From positions 56,051 through 120,050 of the forward strand of contig VCJN01000089.1 in assembly GCA_006384855.1 (NCBI GenBank): a DNA stretch of 64,000 nt, in the 5' to 3' direction. Made by a program: the position numbers and the translations under genes. The stretch comes from Tetraselmis striata. Its lineage: Eukaryota; Chlorophyta; Chlorodendrophyceae; Chlorodendrales; Chlorodendraceae. Positions 1 to 11,169 of this stretch are shown here, one piece after another. Under the pieces are notes generated by a model. It was given only the letters and a program-made list of their open reading frames with translations, was not told where the DNA came from and did not search any database. The first letter of the stretch is position 1. The number at the start of each line of letters is the position of its first letter.

Positions 1-309
1 CCCCCCCCCCCCCCCCCCCCAGGGCGGGCAAGAGTTCGCGTTTGTCAACACTCGGCCGGCTGGTGGGTTCGAGCCCATGCACCCAGCCTCTATCGCGCCG
101 CGCGTCATTCCCGTGGCGCTCTCGCTCACATTGGGCCAGAAGGTCGAGGAGTCAGCCCAGAGTGGGTTGCACCGGCGGCTAGGGTGACCTTGGCGGCCCA
201 TTCAGCTGGTGAACCCCCCCCCCCCCCCCCCCTCCTCTCTTCCCCGCGCCCCCCCCGCTGTTCCGTTCCCCTACTTGCCGCTGCTGCTACCGCCCTGCTC
301 CAGGCGCGC

Positions 310-1316
310 CTACAACGCCGCCTCGTTGAGGGAGTCCTCCCACATGCCCGACGCGCCCGCCTCCTCGCCCTCCTCCTCCATCGCCAGCCGCACGTACTCC
401 GCCCGCGCGAAGCGGTCCCACTCTGTGAGGTGCGGGTCCTCCCGCTCCTGGCGCGCCAGGAAGGGGTCCCGCGTCTCGAACGCGATGAACTTGTTCAGGT
501 TGAACAGGATGTTGAACAGCGTGCCGGCCTGCTTCTGCTGCTGCTTGAGGTCGCGCCGCGTGAAGACGCCCTCCTTGGCCGGCGCGATCATGTCCGTCAT
601 CTGGCACAGCACGTCCTCAAACAGCACCGGCTCCTGGCTCAGGCACTCCATCCGGTGCAGCTGCTCCTCGTAAAAGTACTGCGGCGGGCGGCGGGCGGGC
701 GGCCGGGGGGGGGGGGGGCTCAGGCTCGGGCTCGGCTCCGCGATGGCTCGGGCGCCGCACAGGCGCGGAGTGCCGTTCCACTGCCCTCGCCCCGGACCCC
801 AACAGAATCAACGCCCGGTGGGTACTTTAGGGTTTTAGGGTTTTAAAAACCCTAACACCCTAAACCCCGGACAGGGCGGGCGGATGCAAACAAACGGGAC
901 GCTGTGAAACACCGCGATGCACTTGACTGCGGCGATGCCTGCAGCTGGGAGGCGGGGGCCCCGAGGCACCCACTTACAGCGAGACCAAAAAAAAGGGGGC
1001 GGCCCTCAAAAGGTGCCTCTGACAACCATTGGGGGGGGGGGGGGGGGGGGGGGGTGAATTGTGCGCGTCCCCGCATGGTGGAGTGGACCCACTGTGGGCA
1101 TACTGCGGGTTTAAACTTAGGGTTTAGGGTTTATGGTCCCTTACTTTTGGCGATTCTGAAATCAAAACCCCAATAGAATCAACGCCCGGTGGGTAGTTCT
1201 GTGGGGGGCCTGTGCTACATGTTGCCATGCGTTTGGACACGGCGGGCGGATGCAAACCAACGGGACGCTGTGAAACACCGCGATGCACTTGACTGCGGCT
1301 ATGCCTGCAGCTGTGT

Positions 1317-1347
<31 letters not shown>

Positions 1348-4300
1348 GGCGAGGCACACACTCACGTCCACAGACAATAAAGACAAAGTGGGCGACCCTC
1401 AACAGGTGCCTTGGACAGCAATGGGGGGGAAAGGGGGTGGGGGATTTGAATTGTGCGCGTCCCCGCATTGTGGACTGGATGCGCGACCCACTGTGGGCAC
1501 TGGCTATCGGCGACTCGCACAATAATACAGAAAACTGGACGCCGAGCCCCCCGCTGAGCCCCGCCGAGCCCCCCGAGACGGTCCGGCCGGCGCCTTGTCA
1601 CGCGGACGCCGCTACACTGGTCTCATCATTCTGTAACATTCCCTGACATACCATCGCGACTCCGCCAGTGCAACATACTGCGGGCTTACATAGGGTTTAG
1701 GTTTTAGGGTCCCTTATTCTGAAAGGGTCTGCGATCCTGATATTCAAAACCCCTAAAACCCTAAGGTCCTAATACAAGTTCCGCGATAATACAAGCGTCG
1801 CGCGATCGGCGAGCCCTCCCTCCCTGGCGGGGCATCCCGGGGCGAGTTTAGGGTTTTTGGGGGGGGGGGGGGGAGGGGGGCGCGGAGTAACGCACCAGCA
1901 TCTCGTTGGGGCGGATGGCGCCGTCGCAGTCGAGGTCCACGCAGTCGAACCAGTACTCGAGGCTGACGTCGCTGGTCTTGTCCTCCTCGCTGAGGATGAA
2001 CCAGCAAAAGTCTTCGTATCCCATCTTCCCCTCCACCTCGCACGCAAACTTGCGCGGCACCTGCTCGAAGATGCGGTCCACGATGCGGTACGTGAGCGCG
2101 TGGTTCCCGTAGCGCAGCAGGTCCTCCCGGTCGATCATGAAGTCGTGGTCGGTGTCCAGCTCCCAAAACTTGCAGTAGATGACGTAAAAGTGCTCGTAGG
2201 AAAAGTACTTGAGGATCTGCCGGCGGGGCAGGACATTGCGCCGAGAGGGGGGGGGGGGGGGGGGGGGTTGAGGGCGCGCTCGCGGGCGTCTCGACAGGCC
2301 TCTTTGTAACGGAGGCTCCGAAACTTCGCAATCGAGCTATTCCCAAAAGAAAAGGTACCAGTACGGGTGGCGACGCACACATGGGGACCCCTCATAACTG
2401 TTATTAACCCTCCTCGCAGGGCATGGCGGGAAGGGGGAAGGTGGTGAGGGCGCGCTCGCGCGCATCTCGACAGGCACCTTTGTAATGGAGGTTCCGAATC
2501 TTGGCAACTTAGCTAGTCCAACTAAAATTGAGACGGGGGTCGACGCATTTATAAGAACCCGTATATTAGTAGCCCAAATTGAGCTTGCAGGCAACCTATA
2601 CGAACATTGGCCAGGGTTCTACTACAGTTTCGTCTGCATTTGACCGCCGGCAGGTCGGGTAGGTTGTTATTCCCCGGCGCCCGTGATGGCGTACGTGTTT
2701 TAGCAACCCAGACTGGCCGCGGGCAGCGCCGCACCTTGTTGATGTCCTCCTCCTCATCCAGCAGGTTGAGCGCCTCCAGCAGGTCGCTGCGATTGAGCTC
2801 CCGCAGAGTCATGCGGCCGGTGCCGTTGCGGTTCACCCCGTAGAATATCCGGTAGATCACCGTCTCCGCGTACCTGCCAGCGCAGGGGCGGCGAAGGTCA
2901 GCCCCGCGCCGGCCCGACAAGCTTTGCGGTGGCGATGCCGGCATGAGCGGCCGCGCCGTTAGGGCAGTGGTCAGGGTCGCAGGACCCACCCCCCCCCCCC
3001 CCCCCCCCCCCCCCATCCCCCTCCCATGGCAGTGCCAACCCACTCACTCACCTACCGGACCGCTGATTATAATGAGCCTCGAATTGGGTCTGCATGCAAC
3101 CTACAAGAACGTTTGCCATGATTCCGCTACAGTTTCATCTACACCTGGCCTCTGACGGGCAGGGCAGCTCCTGACTCGCAGCGTTGTTGTTAGCGCTTCG
3201 ACACCCGTGATACCGCAGGACTCGAGGTTGCCCGGCAGGCGTGGGCACTGCACTACAGAGAGCCCTGCCGGGATTCGGCTGTGGCGGCGGTGTGAAGAGA
3301 CACTGCTGGACCAAGACCACGGACGCGGGAAAGGACAACGTCACTTGGATTGGGTTGCACGACTGTGCGAGCTTCACCGCTGCGGGTACATTTGCTGTGC
3401 CAATGGTTTCAGAGAGGAAGGCACGGTGGCACTAGTGGCCTGGCGAGACTGCTGCCAGCCGGGTGCATGGCCCCCCTCAGCCGTGGTGCCAGGCTCCCAC
3501 AGCGCCCCGCTGGCTCTCCCGCAGTGCGCCCCGCCGCACAGGCTTAGTATACTCACAAGCCAGCGCGCGGCATGCCATGTTCTGCCGCACTTTAAAGCGG
3601 AAAGTGCGGTGGCGGTGCGGGCCTCGATATGCCGACACCACTACTGTCGCAAGTCACGCCGTTTTGCTGTGTGCAGTGGTAGCCACCGCTGATACGGGTT
3701 CATATGCTCGCGTTGGCCGCGCGTACGGCAGCACCCCCTGGGACGCCGTGGATTGCTGCCGTGTGCTAATTGCTGTGTACTGTGAGAGTGCGTGAAGTTG
3801 AGAGGGAAGGGAATGAGGCCCCGGAGGGGGGGGGGGGGGGGGGGTCACCTCTCCTGGAACTCGGGCGTCTCCTGCAGGAACTCCAGCCCCGGGTGCCGGG
3901 TGAGCACCACCTGCATCATGTGCTTGAAGTTGTCCTGCACCACGTGCGCGGCGCCCTCGGAGCGCAGCGCGTGGAACAGCCGCTCGGCGGGCTCCAGGCG
4001 CAGGATGTTGTTGTGGTTCAGCCAGTTCATGAAGACCGTCTTGGGCAGGTGCTCCTTGCCGCCGGACATGCGGTGGTGCATCGCGTGCGCCACGTACGAG
4101 GGCAGCGCGCACACCTCCCGCACCACCTCCACCAGCGCCTCCGCGCCCAGGCCCCCGGGGTCCGCCTTGGCGTACGCCGCGTCCACCTTGGCGTGCGCCT
4201 CCGCAATGCTCTCCGCCGGCAACTCGATGCCGTCGGGGAAGTAAAACCTCGGGATCTCCTCCGCTTTGGAGGCCGTCTGCGGCGGCGGTTGCCACAGCGC

Positions 4301-5639
4301 GTGTCACCGCCGTGCCGGACACGCCCTGCCCGCGCCTACCGCAGCCATGAGGCGCACGCCGGTGCCGCGGTGGCATTGGCAGCCGCGCCTTTTGCCACTG
4401 CATGCATAGAAGAGGGGTGAAAGGATGGGGGGAAGGGGGGCACCTTGCTGAAGCTGCCAGAATGGCGGTGGGGGTGCTTTGTGGGGGAGTGCGGGGTGGT
4501 GTCTCGCATCTTCTGGGGGGAGAGCGGCGGCTGCAGGCGCGCAGCGAGTTGCAGGCGTGTCAGATTGCATCGGGGCATGCGGGATCCGTCACGCCAGCGC
4601 GCAGCCGCACGCCGCTCCTCCTGGCACGGCCTTGGAACACACCGGTATCCTAGCGAAAGAGATGCCTTTGCATCAAGCTCAAGCAACCACCGAGCCTTAA
4701 TACTCCATTCTTAATTCTCCAAGCCGAATGCGATAGCACTCAGTATGAATACGCGGCAGAGGCTCGATCCACCGGAACGTATTCCCGTCCATCTAAGAAC
4801 GGACGCGTGGCAGCGTAGCCACCCTTCCAGTGTGACATAAGGAAAGCTTCTGCCTGAGTGCAGATGGCTCCGCTCGGGTTGAGATGTATGTTGGGATGTG
4901 GAGTTGGGAGAAGGGGAGGGGGGAATGTGGAGGTGGCAGTACCGTAAAGAGGGCATTCTGCGTTGACGGCGATAGCGGCGACTGCGCGGATGGTGTCGGA
5001 AGCTGCAGCGGCTTCCCCGCCTTGGCGTCCTCGAGCAGCGCCAGCACCTGCGCCAAGCAGAGTTGGATTTGAGTATTGAGTGACGGGGAGGGCAGCCGCG
5101 GCGGGGGGGGGGGGGGGGGGGGGGGGGATTGGACACCGAGCCCCGGGGCATAGAGAAGTGAAGGATGCCCTGCGATGTGAGATGGGGGGTTGGACAAAAG
5201 GGGGGGCGTGGCGCGGGGGGCACCAGGGAGTTGGACTCGGGCAGGGATAGCCACTGCAAGGAAGAGCTGGTCTAGCTTGAGCTTGGAGCACGGGTAGCGC
5301 GCCGGGCCGCCGCCGCCGCCGTCCGTGGAGCTGGGGGAGAAGATGCCTGGGGGCGTGCGGCTGCAGCCCCTCAGCCAGCCAGCGCCAGCGAGACCCGCAT
5401 CATCATGCAGCAACTAGGGTGAAGACGGCGACTGGAAGGGCTGTGTGTGTGTGTTGGGGGGGGAGGGGGGGGGGGTGGAGAAAGAAAAATGAAAGAAAGG
5501 GGGGGGAAGGGGGGGGGGGGGGGGTTGTCGCACCCCCGCGCGCCATGACGTGCGGCGTGTCCGCCTGCATCGCCTCTCGCGCATCCGCCGCGCCCTCATA
5601 TGAACTGGGGTCGCCGATGTTGACGCGCAACCCCTTCAT
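310..5639 (-). CDS. PP2A regulatory subunit B'' (EF-hand type)
   Basis: Regulatory B'' subunit that would target the PP2A core enzyme and respond to calcium. Seven exons, read from high to low coordinates: 5534-5639, 5255-5346, 4943-5047, 3849-4276, 2735-2873, 1896-2216, 310-678. All phases close, giving about 519 residues, close to plant B'' proteins (about 535). Family blocks seen: [27 protein letters not shown], an EF-hand loop [12 protein letters not shown] near residue 311, [15 protein letters not shown], a second loop [12 protein letters not shown] near residue 384, [16 protein letters not shown], and a C-terminal [17 protein letters not shown] with [13 protein letters not shown]. The first exon is the least certain: it was chosen because it starts with ATG, ends at a good donor and fits in phase with the next exon. 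TON2/FASS-type subunits were considered, but the C-terminal blocks fit the B'' alpha/beta type better. Confidence 0.9.
796..1750. repeat. Intronic tandem duplication, unit about 369 bp
   Basis: In the last intron of the B'' gene, two near-complete units (796-1164 and 1165-1520) begin with AGAATCAACGCCCGGTGGGTA and share the stretch around GCGGGCGGATGCAAAC and CCACTGTGGGCA. A third partial copy of the unit end lies at 1672-1750. Each unit holds a homopolymer G tract and telomere-like TTTAGGG motifs. Confidence 0.8.
2255..2545. repeat. Second intronic duplication in the B'' gene
   Basis: Two copies of a segment of about 105 bp (2255-2360 and 2437-2545) share GAGGGCGCGCTCGCG, ATCTCGACAGGC-like and CTTTGTAA blocks with scattered mismatches. 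They sit between the exons ending at 2216 and 2735. Confidence 0.7.
2558..2690 (+). repeat. Dispersed repeat family C, copy 1
   Basis: About 130 bp with the order GAGCTTGCAGGCAACCTA, CTACAGTTTCGTCTGCATTT, GACCGCCGGCAGG. The same order recurs at about 3062, 54085, 55258 and 56118. All five copies lie on the plus strand in introns of minus-strand genes, so they are antisense to their hosts. No coding potential or tRNA-like box was seen. Confidence 0.65.
2989..3014. repeat. Poly-C tract (26 C) in a B'' intron
   Basis: A homopolymer of C on the plus strand, thus G-rich on the sense strand of the B'' gene. This orientation is opposite to most tracts in this gene, which are C on the sense strand. 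Confidence 0.95.
3062..3190 (+). repeat. Dispersed repeat family C, copy 2
   Basis: Matches the other family members at CTCGAATTGGGTCTGCATGC, AACCTACAAGAACG, CCGCTACAGTTTCATC and GACTCGCAGCGTTG. It lies in the intron between the B'' exons ending at 2873 and 3849. Confidence 0.7.
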
Positions 5640-6559
5640 GGTGACTACAGGCGCCTGGCTCTCCCTTTTTATTATTGGGTCGGTGTCGTTTATTGTAATA
5701 TTTGTTTGTCACAGCGGGGAATTACGACGCGCCCTGCCCGGCAGTGGCGAGACTTGACGGCCAATGCCCCCTCGATCCCGGCGAGCCCGATCTGTCCGCG
5801 CCAGCGGGCACGAAGTTCAGCGAGTCAGCCTGCGACTGGAGCGCCAGCTGCGCGCTTGCGCGCCCGCCCGCCCGAGGACTGCCGAACGCCGGCGCGCTGT
5901 CTCCTCCCGCCGCCACCGACCGGGTAGTGCTGCAGCAGCCGTCCCTGCTCCGCCGCCGGCTGCGAGGGCCGTGAGTCCGCGCCGTGAGCCCCACTCCAAA
6001 ACACCCGCAGTCTCAGGTGTATAGCGAGCAGACGGCTTGAGCTGTGTCTGACTGTGAGATCTCGCGGCGTTGAGGCCAGGTGAGAGGTGGATAACGGGTT
6101 TGGTGAAGCGGATCCACACCACTACGGCGGGTCAGATGACGAGGGTGCTGACGGGTCGGTCGGTCGTAGCGCGCTGCTGTCTCCTCGCGCCTCACTGTCG
6201 TCGGGCGTTTCCCGCGCTACCGCCGCGTCACCGGCGGTGCTGCGCCCATTATTTCCGTACGCGGCGTCGCGGCGTCAGAAGGGCGGCGTAAATTGCTGCA
6301 TTGATTGTAGTTTCGTACCTTACGCTTTGCCGTTTATATGTCGTCAGCGTACACGTACCAGTACGTGAGATGCGTATTACAAGTTTTTTTTTGGGGGGGG
6401 TATTGGTTTTTGTTGGTTTGGAGACGCGAATTACAAGTACAAGGTGCTCCGACAGGTACGTGACGTGAATAATCGTATTATTTAGAGCCGCGCCTCGATC
6501 GAAAAACGGGTAGCGGTACCCAGGCCAGATACTGACAAAATACACCAAAACGGACTAAT
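5640..6559. other. Intergenic, start of divergent promoter region
   Basis: Upstream of the B'' start codon and, beyond two SINE copies, of the first GT29 gene, which is transcribed away. I see no coding exon, RNA gene or convincing core promoter. The stretch 5760-6000 is GC-rich and 6360-6560 is less so. Confidence 0.5.
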
Positions 6560-6576
6560 ACGGAATAATACGCAGG

Positions 6577-6817
6577 TACATCCCTTGTCCGCTCGGTAGA
6601 GCGGTCGTCTCGTGTGCGAGAGGAACTGGGTTCGATTCCTGGCCGATGTATTTCGGCAATATCGGCCCGGCGTGTCCCGGGTTTACTCGGTTGATGCATT
6701 AGCCCTTCGGGGTTCGAATGAGGCAATGGTCTATGGGCTATGCCAGACCTACGACTGCAGTTGGCGCACGAGGTCAAGTGCTGGGGCGGCTTCGGCCGAT
6801 GTCCCGGGGCGAACTTC
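6577..6817 (+). mobile_element. tRNA-derived SINE, full copy with target-site duplication
   Basis: The 5' part is tRNA-like: GCTCGGTAGAGCGG resembles a D-arm/A box, TCTCG...CGAGA an anticodon-arm hairpin, and GGTTCGATTCC is a perfect B box. A tRNA-unrelated body follows (GGGGTTCGAATGAGGCAATG, CTGCAGTTGGCGCA, GAGGTCAAGTGCTGGGGCGG) and ends with CGAACTT. It is flanked by the 17-bp direct repeat ACGGAATAATACGCAGG at 6560-6576 and 6818-6834, the mark of target-primed insertion. Other copies are at 6898, 12881 (reverse), 39652 and 62533. The hairpin does not form a standard seven-base anticodon loop, so this is not a working tRNA gene. Confidence 0.88.
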
Positions 6818-6897
6818 ACGGAATAATACGCAGGACACAGCTAGTCGCTAATAGTACATGCCTCGTCGTCGTCGCAGTACGGCGGTACTGTAGTACC

Positions 6898-7100
6898 AGG
6901 TGGTTCGATTCCTGGCCGGTGTATTTTCGGCTAGATCGTCCCGTCGTGTCCTGGGTTTCCCCGGGTGATGCCCTTCGGGGTTCGAATGAGGCAATGGTCT
7001 GAGGGCTATGGCAGACCTACGGCTGCTGCAGTTGGCGCAGGAGGTCAAGTGCTGGGGCGGCTTAGGCCGATGACCCGGCCCGGCCGGGGCGATCTTTACT
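6898..7100 (+). mobile_element. SINE copy, 5'-truncated
   Basis: Begins inside the tRNA-like head at GGTTCGATTCCTGGCC and keeps the whole body, ending GGCGATCTTTACT. The 5' truncation fits incomplete reverse transcription. It lies about 80 bp beyond the full copy, so the two may have been nested or independent insertions. Confidence 0.8.
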
Positions 7101-7602
7101 GTTACTTTTATACTTTTACCAGGTGGAAGTCTGTGTTTAAAGTTAATATTTTACTCGTATTGCATCTGCACCGTACCCGTACGGTATCCGCGGATTTTTT
7201 CCGCCTCCGGGGTCCCGGGATACGGATAAATCACGAGCGCGGGTATGCGCGCGTTGACTGCGCCGTTGACACTACAGTATCCGGGCTTGGCGGGTTTGCA
7301 GCATATCATCGGTGTCGCTGAATTGTCGCTGTCGCCGGTCCACGCGCGCGTTGAGACTGGGGTGGGAGCGCTTCCACGCTGGTCAACACGGTAGCCAGCA
7401 GCGCCTGAGCAGTCTGCGCAGCGGCAGGTCTCGCTATGGCTGAAGGCAGTTGTGGACCAGGTGCGAGGTGACCCCTCCTGCACGACGACTCCACACAGCA
7501 CACCCGGTGCTTATCAGACCGGTAACAAACCGCTGGGCTACCAGAAGGGTAGCTCCCGGGCGACAAGCGCCACGGTCGACATCCAGGCGCGGGGGGAGTG
7601 GG

Positions 7603-9387
7603 ATGGCGGTGGGGCGTGCCGGCACGCGCGCACTGCTTGGCGCGCTCTGCCTGGCGCTGCTGGCGGCCCCAGCCCAGTGCATCCTCAAGCGAGGTGCGGC
7701 ACCACCCGCTCGCACCCTAGGCAGCTCAGCTCTGCCGCGCATGTGTGATGGATACTAGTTATGGCTACTGTTGCCGGTTTAACCCCGAGAGCTGCTCTCA
7801 TCTGCGCCGCCGCGGCTGTTTTGGCAGCAGACGACCGCAGCTTCCGGCTCCGAATCAACCGCCGGAGACACCGCGGCAGCGCCAGCGGAGGTGGCTCCCT
7901 CCGGATGTCTGGGGACTGGCGGGTAGGTGGCCACGCTGCCCTGCGCGCCCACCACGCCAGCAAGGGAGCACTGCAATAGTTATATTCGGAAGATGTATCG
8001 ATGCGCCTTGATGATAATTGTCTTGAACATACTGTATGCGGGATTTGCGCGCCCAGGCCGCGCTGGCTATGTCGACAAACGGCTGCTCTGCCCTGGAGGT
8101 CCGCGGCGCGCCGGGCACACCTTGCCAGCCGCACCCGCTGCTCACCGACTGGTGCCTGCCCAAGTTCTCCAACCTCAACTCCTTCGACCTCCTGGGTGAG
8201 TGCATGCCCCCAGCCGGGCTGGAGCTGGGTGCAAGGAAGAGCAGCCCCCGCAGCATGGAAAGGGGGCCTGCCGGCACCCCCTGATACAGCCGGTGCCTCA
8301 GCGCTCTGAACTGGGTATGGGCGCTGCTGCCACGTGCGTTGGCAGGTCGGGCGTCGCACTATGTGAACCACGATCTGGGCAGCCGGCGGTATAACTACCT
8401 CAAGCGCGCCTTCCGGAACATCACCGTGCGGCCGAGCCAGCGCGAGGCGTGGGCACAGCCGCAGTACCTGTACAACAAGGGGAACGCGCTGGCCAACAGG
8501 CTGCAGCGCCGAAACTTCAAGATTTACACGCCGGTGAGGGCGTGCGGGTGACACCGGGCGCAGCATGGCTCCTGATTTGCCATCGCTGACCCCTCACATC
8601 CACCCACCGCCCCTTGAGATTGATTCCCTCACCCGCTGCCCACGCAGGCGAGCAAGTACCCGCGGGGGGACCTGCCCAGCCTGCGCAACTTCCGCACCTG
8701 CGCCGTGGTCGGCAGCGCCAAGGTCATGCTGGGCTCCCGTGCGGGTGAGGCCATCGACGCGCACGATGTGGTGTTCCGCTCCAACCAGGCGCCTACCAAA
8801 GGTCAGGCGCCTGTGCTCAGACTCACCCTGGTCATGAGTCCCCTCGCCATTGTTTAGCATCGGAAAATGTCGCATCAAATTGCATGTCATGTCATGTCAT
8901 GTCATGTCATGTCATGTCATGTCATGTCATGTCTTGTCATGTCATGTGATGTCTTGTCATGTCATGTCATGTCATGTCATGTCATGTCATGTCATGTCAT
9001 GTCATGTCTTGTCATGTGATGTCATGGTCATGTCATGTCATGTCATGTCATGTCATGTCATGTCATGTCATGTCATGTCATGTCATCCCATGTCATGTCA
9101 TGTCATGTCATGTCATGTCATGTCATGTCATGTCATGTCATGTCATGTCATGTCATGTCATGTCATGTCATGTCTTCTCATACTATGACAATGGATTGCC
9201 GTGTCACATCTTCCGATATCCCATTGTATTACGCCCAGAATATAATGCAGACCTTGGGTTTTCAGGGCAGCAATGCTGACTGCCCCGATCGCCTCCCTGT
9301 GCAGGCTTTGAGCGCGACGTTGGCAGTCGCACAGACTTCCGGCTGGTGAATAGCGCCAACGCTTACGCCTCTGAGGACGGCAACAGG

Positions 9388-9421
<34 letters not shown>

Positions 9422-11043
9422 ACCCCCCTCCTGGTGGGCCTTACTACCCTCCCGCATCTACATGGATGCCACAGGATTGGGGGAAGGGGGGTATCGAATG
9501 TGAGTCCCTTCTCTGCCTAGTTGCGAGTGGGTGGCGCAGGCAGCATCATCCTGTGAAAAGGATTTGGGTTCGGTTGCTTTTGAAAGCAACTTCCACCGAG
9601 GGGGCGGGGTCTATGTGAAGAGATAGTTCTTCATTGTTTTGAAATATGTTAAAATATAGTGCCCCACGACAGTGTGGTGCTCCAAGTAGGCGCTGCGTGC
9701 GTCCCGGCTCCTTTGTTTTTGGCTCGATGAGGTGATGCAGCACTGACATGTGGCTGATGGCCCCGCAGGACGGTGTGCCTGACGCCGGTGATGCCAAAGA
9801 ACATGGGGGACAGCGTGGCACGGCAGGTGCATAAGCGCATCCCGCGGCCCAGCGAGTGGTGCACGCAGTGGACGGTGTCGCCGATCTTTGAGGCGTACCG
9901 GTGGACCACGTTTGCGCACAAGACGCGCGGCGACGCCAAGGCCAAGTTTTCCTCAGGCGAGCGCGGCCCCGGTTCCACGCGCACCGGTTTACTCCCAATC
10001 GGAGACATGCACCTGGACGGGTTGCTTTCATTTGTCTGTCCCCTCTATGTATTGAAGGTGGGGAGGTGAAAGCATTACTTGGCGCAACCCCACATGTCGG
10101 GTGTTCCTGCCAGCGTTAGTAGTAACTCAATAGGACTGGTCTGTCTGCCACGAAATGCACACCAGTGGCCAAAGATCGCGCTGTGCGCCCCCCCCCCCCC
10201 CCCCCCCCCCCCCTTCAGTAACGCTCCATCTTATGGTGGGAGGCCACTGACACTCTGCCTGCCTGTCCTGACATCCTGGCTTGCCAGGGTTCAGCGCCAT
10301 CGTGCTGGCGGTGAACCTGTGCGAGCAGGTGGACATCTACGGCTACACCTTTAGCGGGGCGTACTACTACAACAAGGTGCACAACGGGAACTTCAGCAAG
10401 AAGCGTCCCTCGCGGCGGCCCCGCTCCCGCCGGCCGGGCAACGGCGCGGCCGCCGACCCGGCTGCCGGCGAGGACGGTGAGGGCGGGGAGGGGGAGGAGG
10501 CCGAGGACGGGGAGCAGGTGCTGGAGGAGGGGCTGGACCCGGAGGAGATGCTGGAGGAGGGCAACGCCGCGTTTGACCTGGGCCAGCAGAGCGAGGGGCC
10601 TGGCGACGACCAGGGCGAGCGCCGCCGCCGCCGCCTGCAGGTGCGGAAGCCGTTCATATACCACCTTGCGCCCTGGTGTATGTATGGTACTAATGCAGTC
10701 AAAGCCCTACCGCGCGTCTGTACTAACTTGGCACAGCCGACACAGCGGACAGTGTTGTTAGGCATGAGGTATGACGAAGGGATGAGGCATTGTTAAGGAT
10801 GAGTTGCACCGCTCGGAGGCGCTTCACTCCTCACCAGGGATTGCCTTCTGTCCCGGGGCATGTCGGCCCGCGCGGATGGGTCCCTGTGGTCACGGGCATT
10901 GCTGACGGCTCGGATTGGCTGCTGCGGTTGTTTTGGCGGCTGGGCGACAGGGCATCGCCAAGAACGGGCACCCATGGAACGCGGAGAAGGAGTGCACCAC
11001 CAAGCTGGCACGCGTGCTGCCCATGGTCCGCTGGCACCAGTAG
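7603..11043 (+). CDS. GT29 sialyltransferase-like protein, copy 1
   Basis: Golgi-type glycosyltransferase of family GT29; donor and acceptor in this organism are unknown. Exons: 7603-7693, 8057-8195, 8346-8533, 8648-8801, 9305-9386, 9769-9956, 10288-10640, 10951-11043. Exon 1 encodes a hydrophobic N-terminus (signal anchor or signal peptide). Sialylmotif L is [15 protein letters not shown] through [17 protein letters not shown] and [12 protein letters not shown]. Motif S is [20 protein letters not shown], motif III YYYNK, and motif [11 protein letters not shown] near the C-terminus. The L- and S-motif cysteines and the VS His/Glu are present. A long charged low-complexity insert lies between motif III and VS. 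Exon 1 ends in phase 1 while exon 2 opens in phase 0, so a small exon may be missing there; all later phases close. The intron after 9956 starts with GC. Confidence 0.88.
8883..9173. repeat. Pentanucleotide satellite (CATGT)n in an intron
   Basis: About 290 bp of CATGT units with a few variants (CTTGT, GATGT, CCCAT) between GT29 copy 1 exons 4 and 5. It yields long spurious reading frames of Met-Ser-Cys-His-Val repeats. The tandem paralogue lacks it at the matching intron. Confidence 0.97.
9392..9421. repeat. Poly-C tract (30 C) just after a 5' splice site
   Basis: Starts five bases into the intron that follows the exon ending at 9386 of GT29 copy 1. C is on the sense strand. Confidence 0.95.
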
Positions 11044-11169
11044 ATGGCTGCCACTGAGGAGCACCTCTGCGTGGGAAGAGGGGGTGGGTTGAGGACGCGG
11101 GGGCTTTGTATCTCCTCGCCAACATCTTAGCATGGGATGCTATAACCTGTTTCGACACTAGCCAGGCTC

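Noticed and set aside
28-115. tRNA T-arm-like GGGTTCGAGCCC at the window start
   Set aside because: Only the T-arm is seen; no D-arm, anticodon arm or acceptor stem could be placed.
5255-5413. B'' gene starting within exon 2 at 5413
   Set aside because: The frame there opens with TTG; an upstream exon with ATG at 5639 joins in correct phase.
310-5639. TON2/FASS-type PP2A subunit
   Set aside because: The C-terminal blocks and the two EF-hand loops match B'' alpha/beta-type subunits better.
6577-6650. A functional tRNA gene
   Set aside because: The B box is perfect, but the anticodon arm does not form a standard seven-base loop, no acceptor stem closes, and the unit recurs as a dispersed repeat with target-site duplication.
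8850-9349. Long open frames of Met-Ser-Cys-His-Val repeats
   Set aside because: They are the translation of the CATGT satellite inside a GT29 intron.
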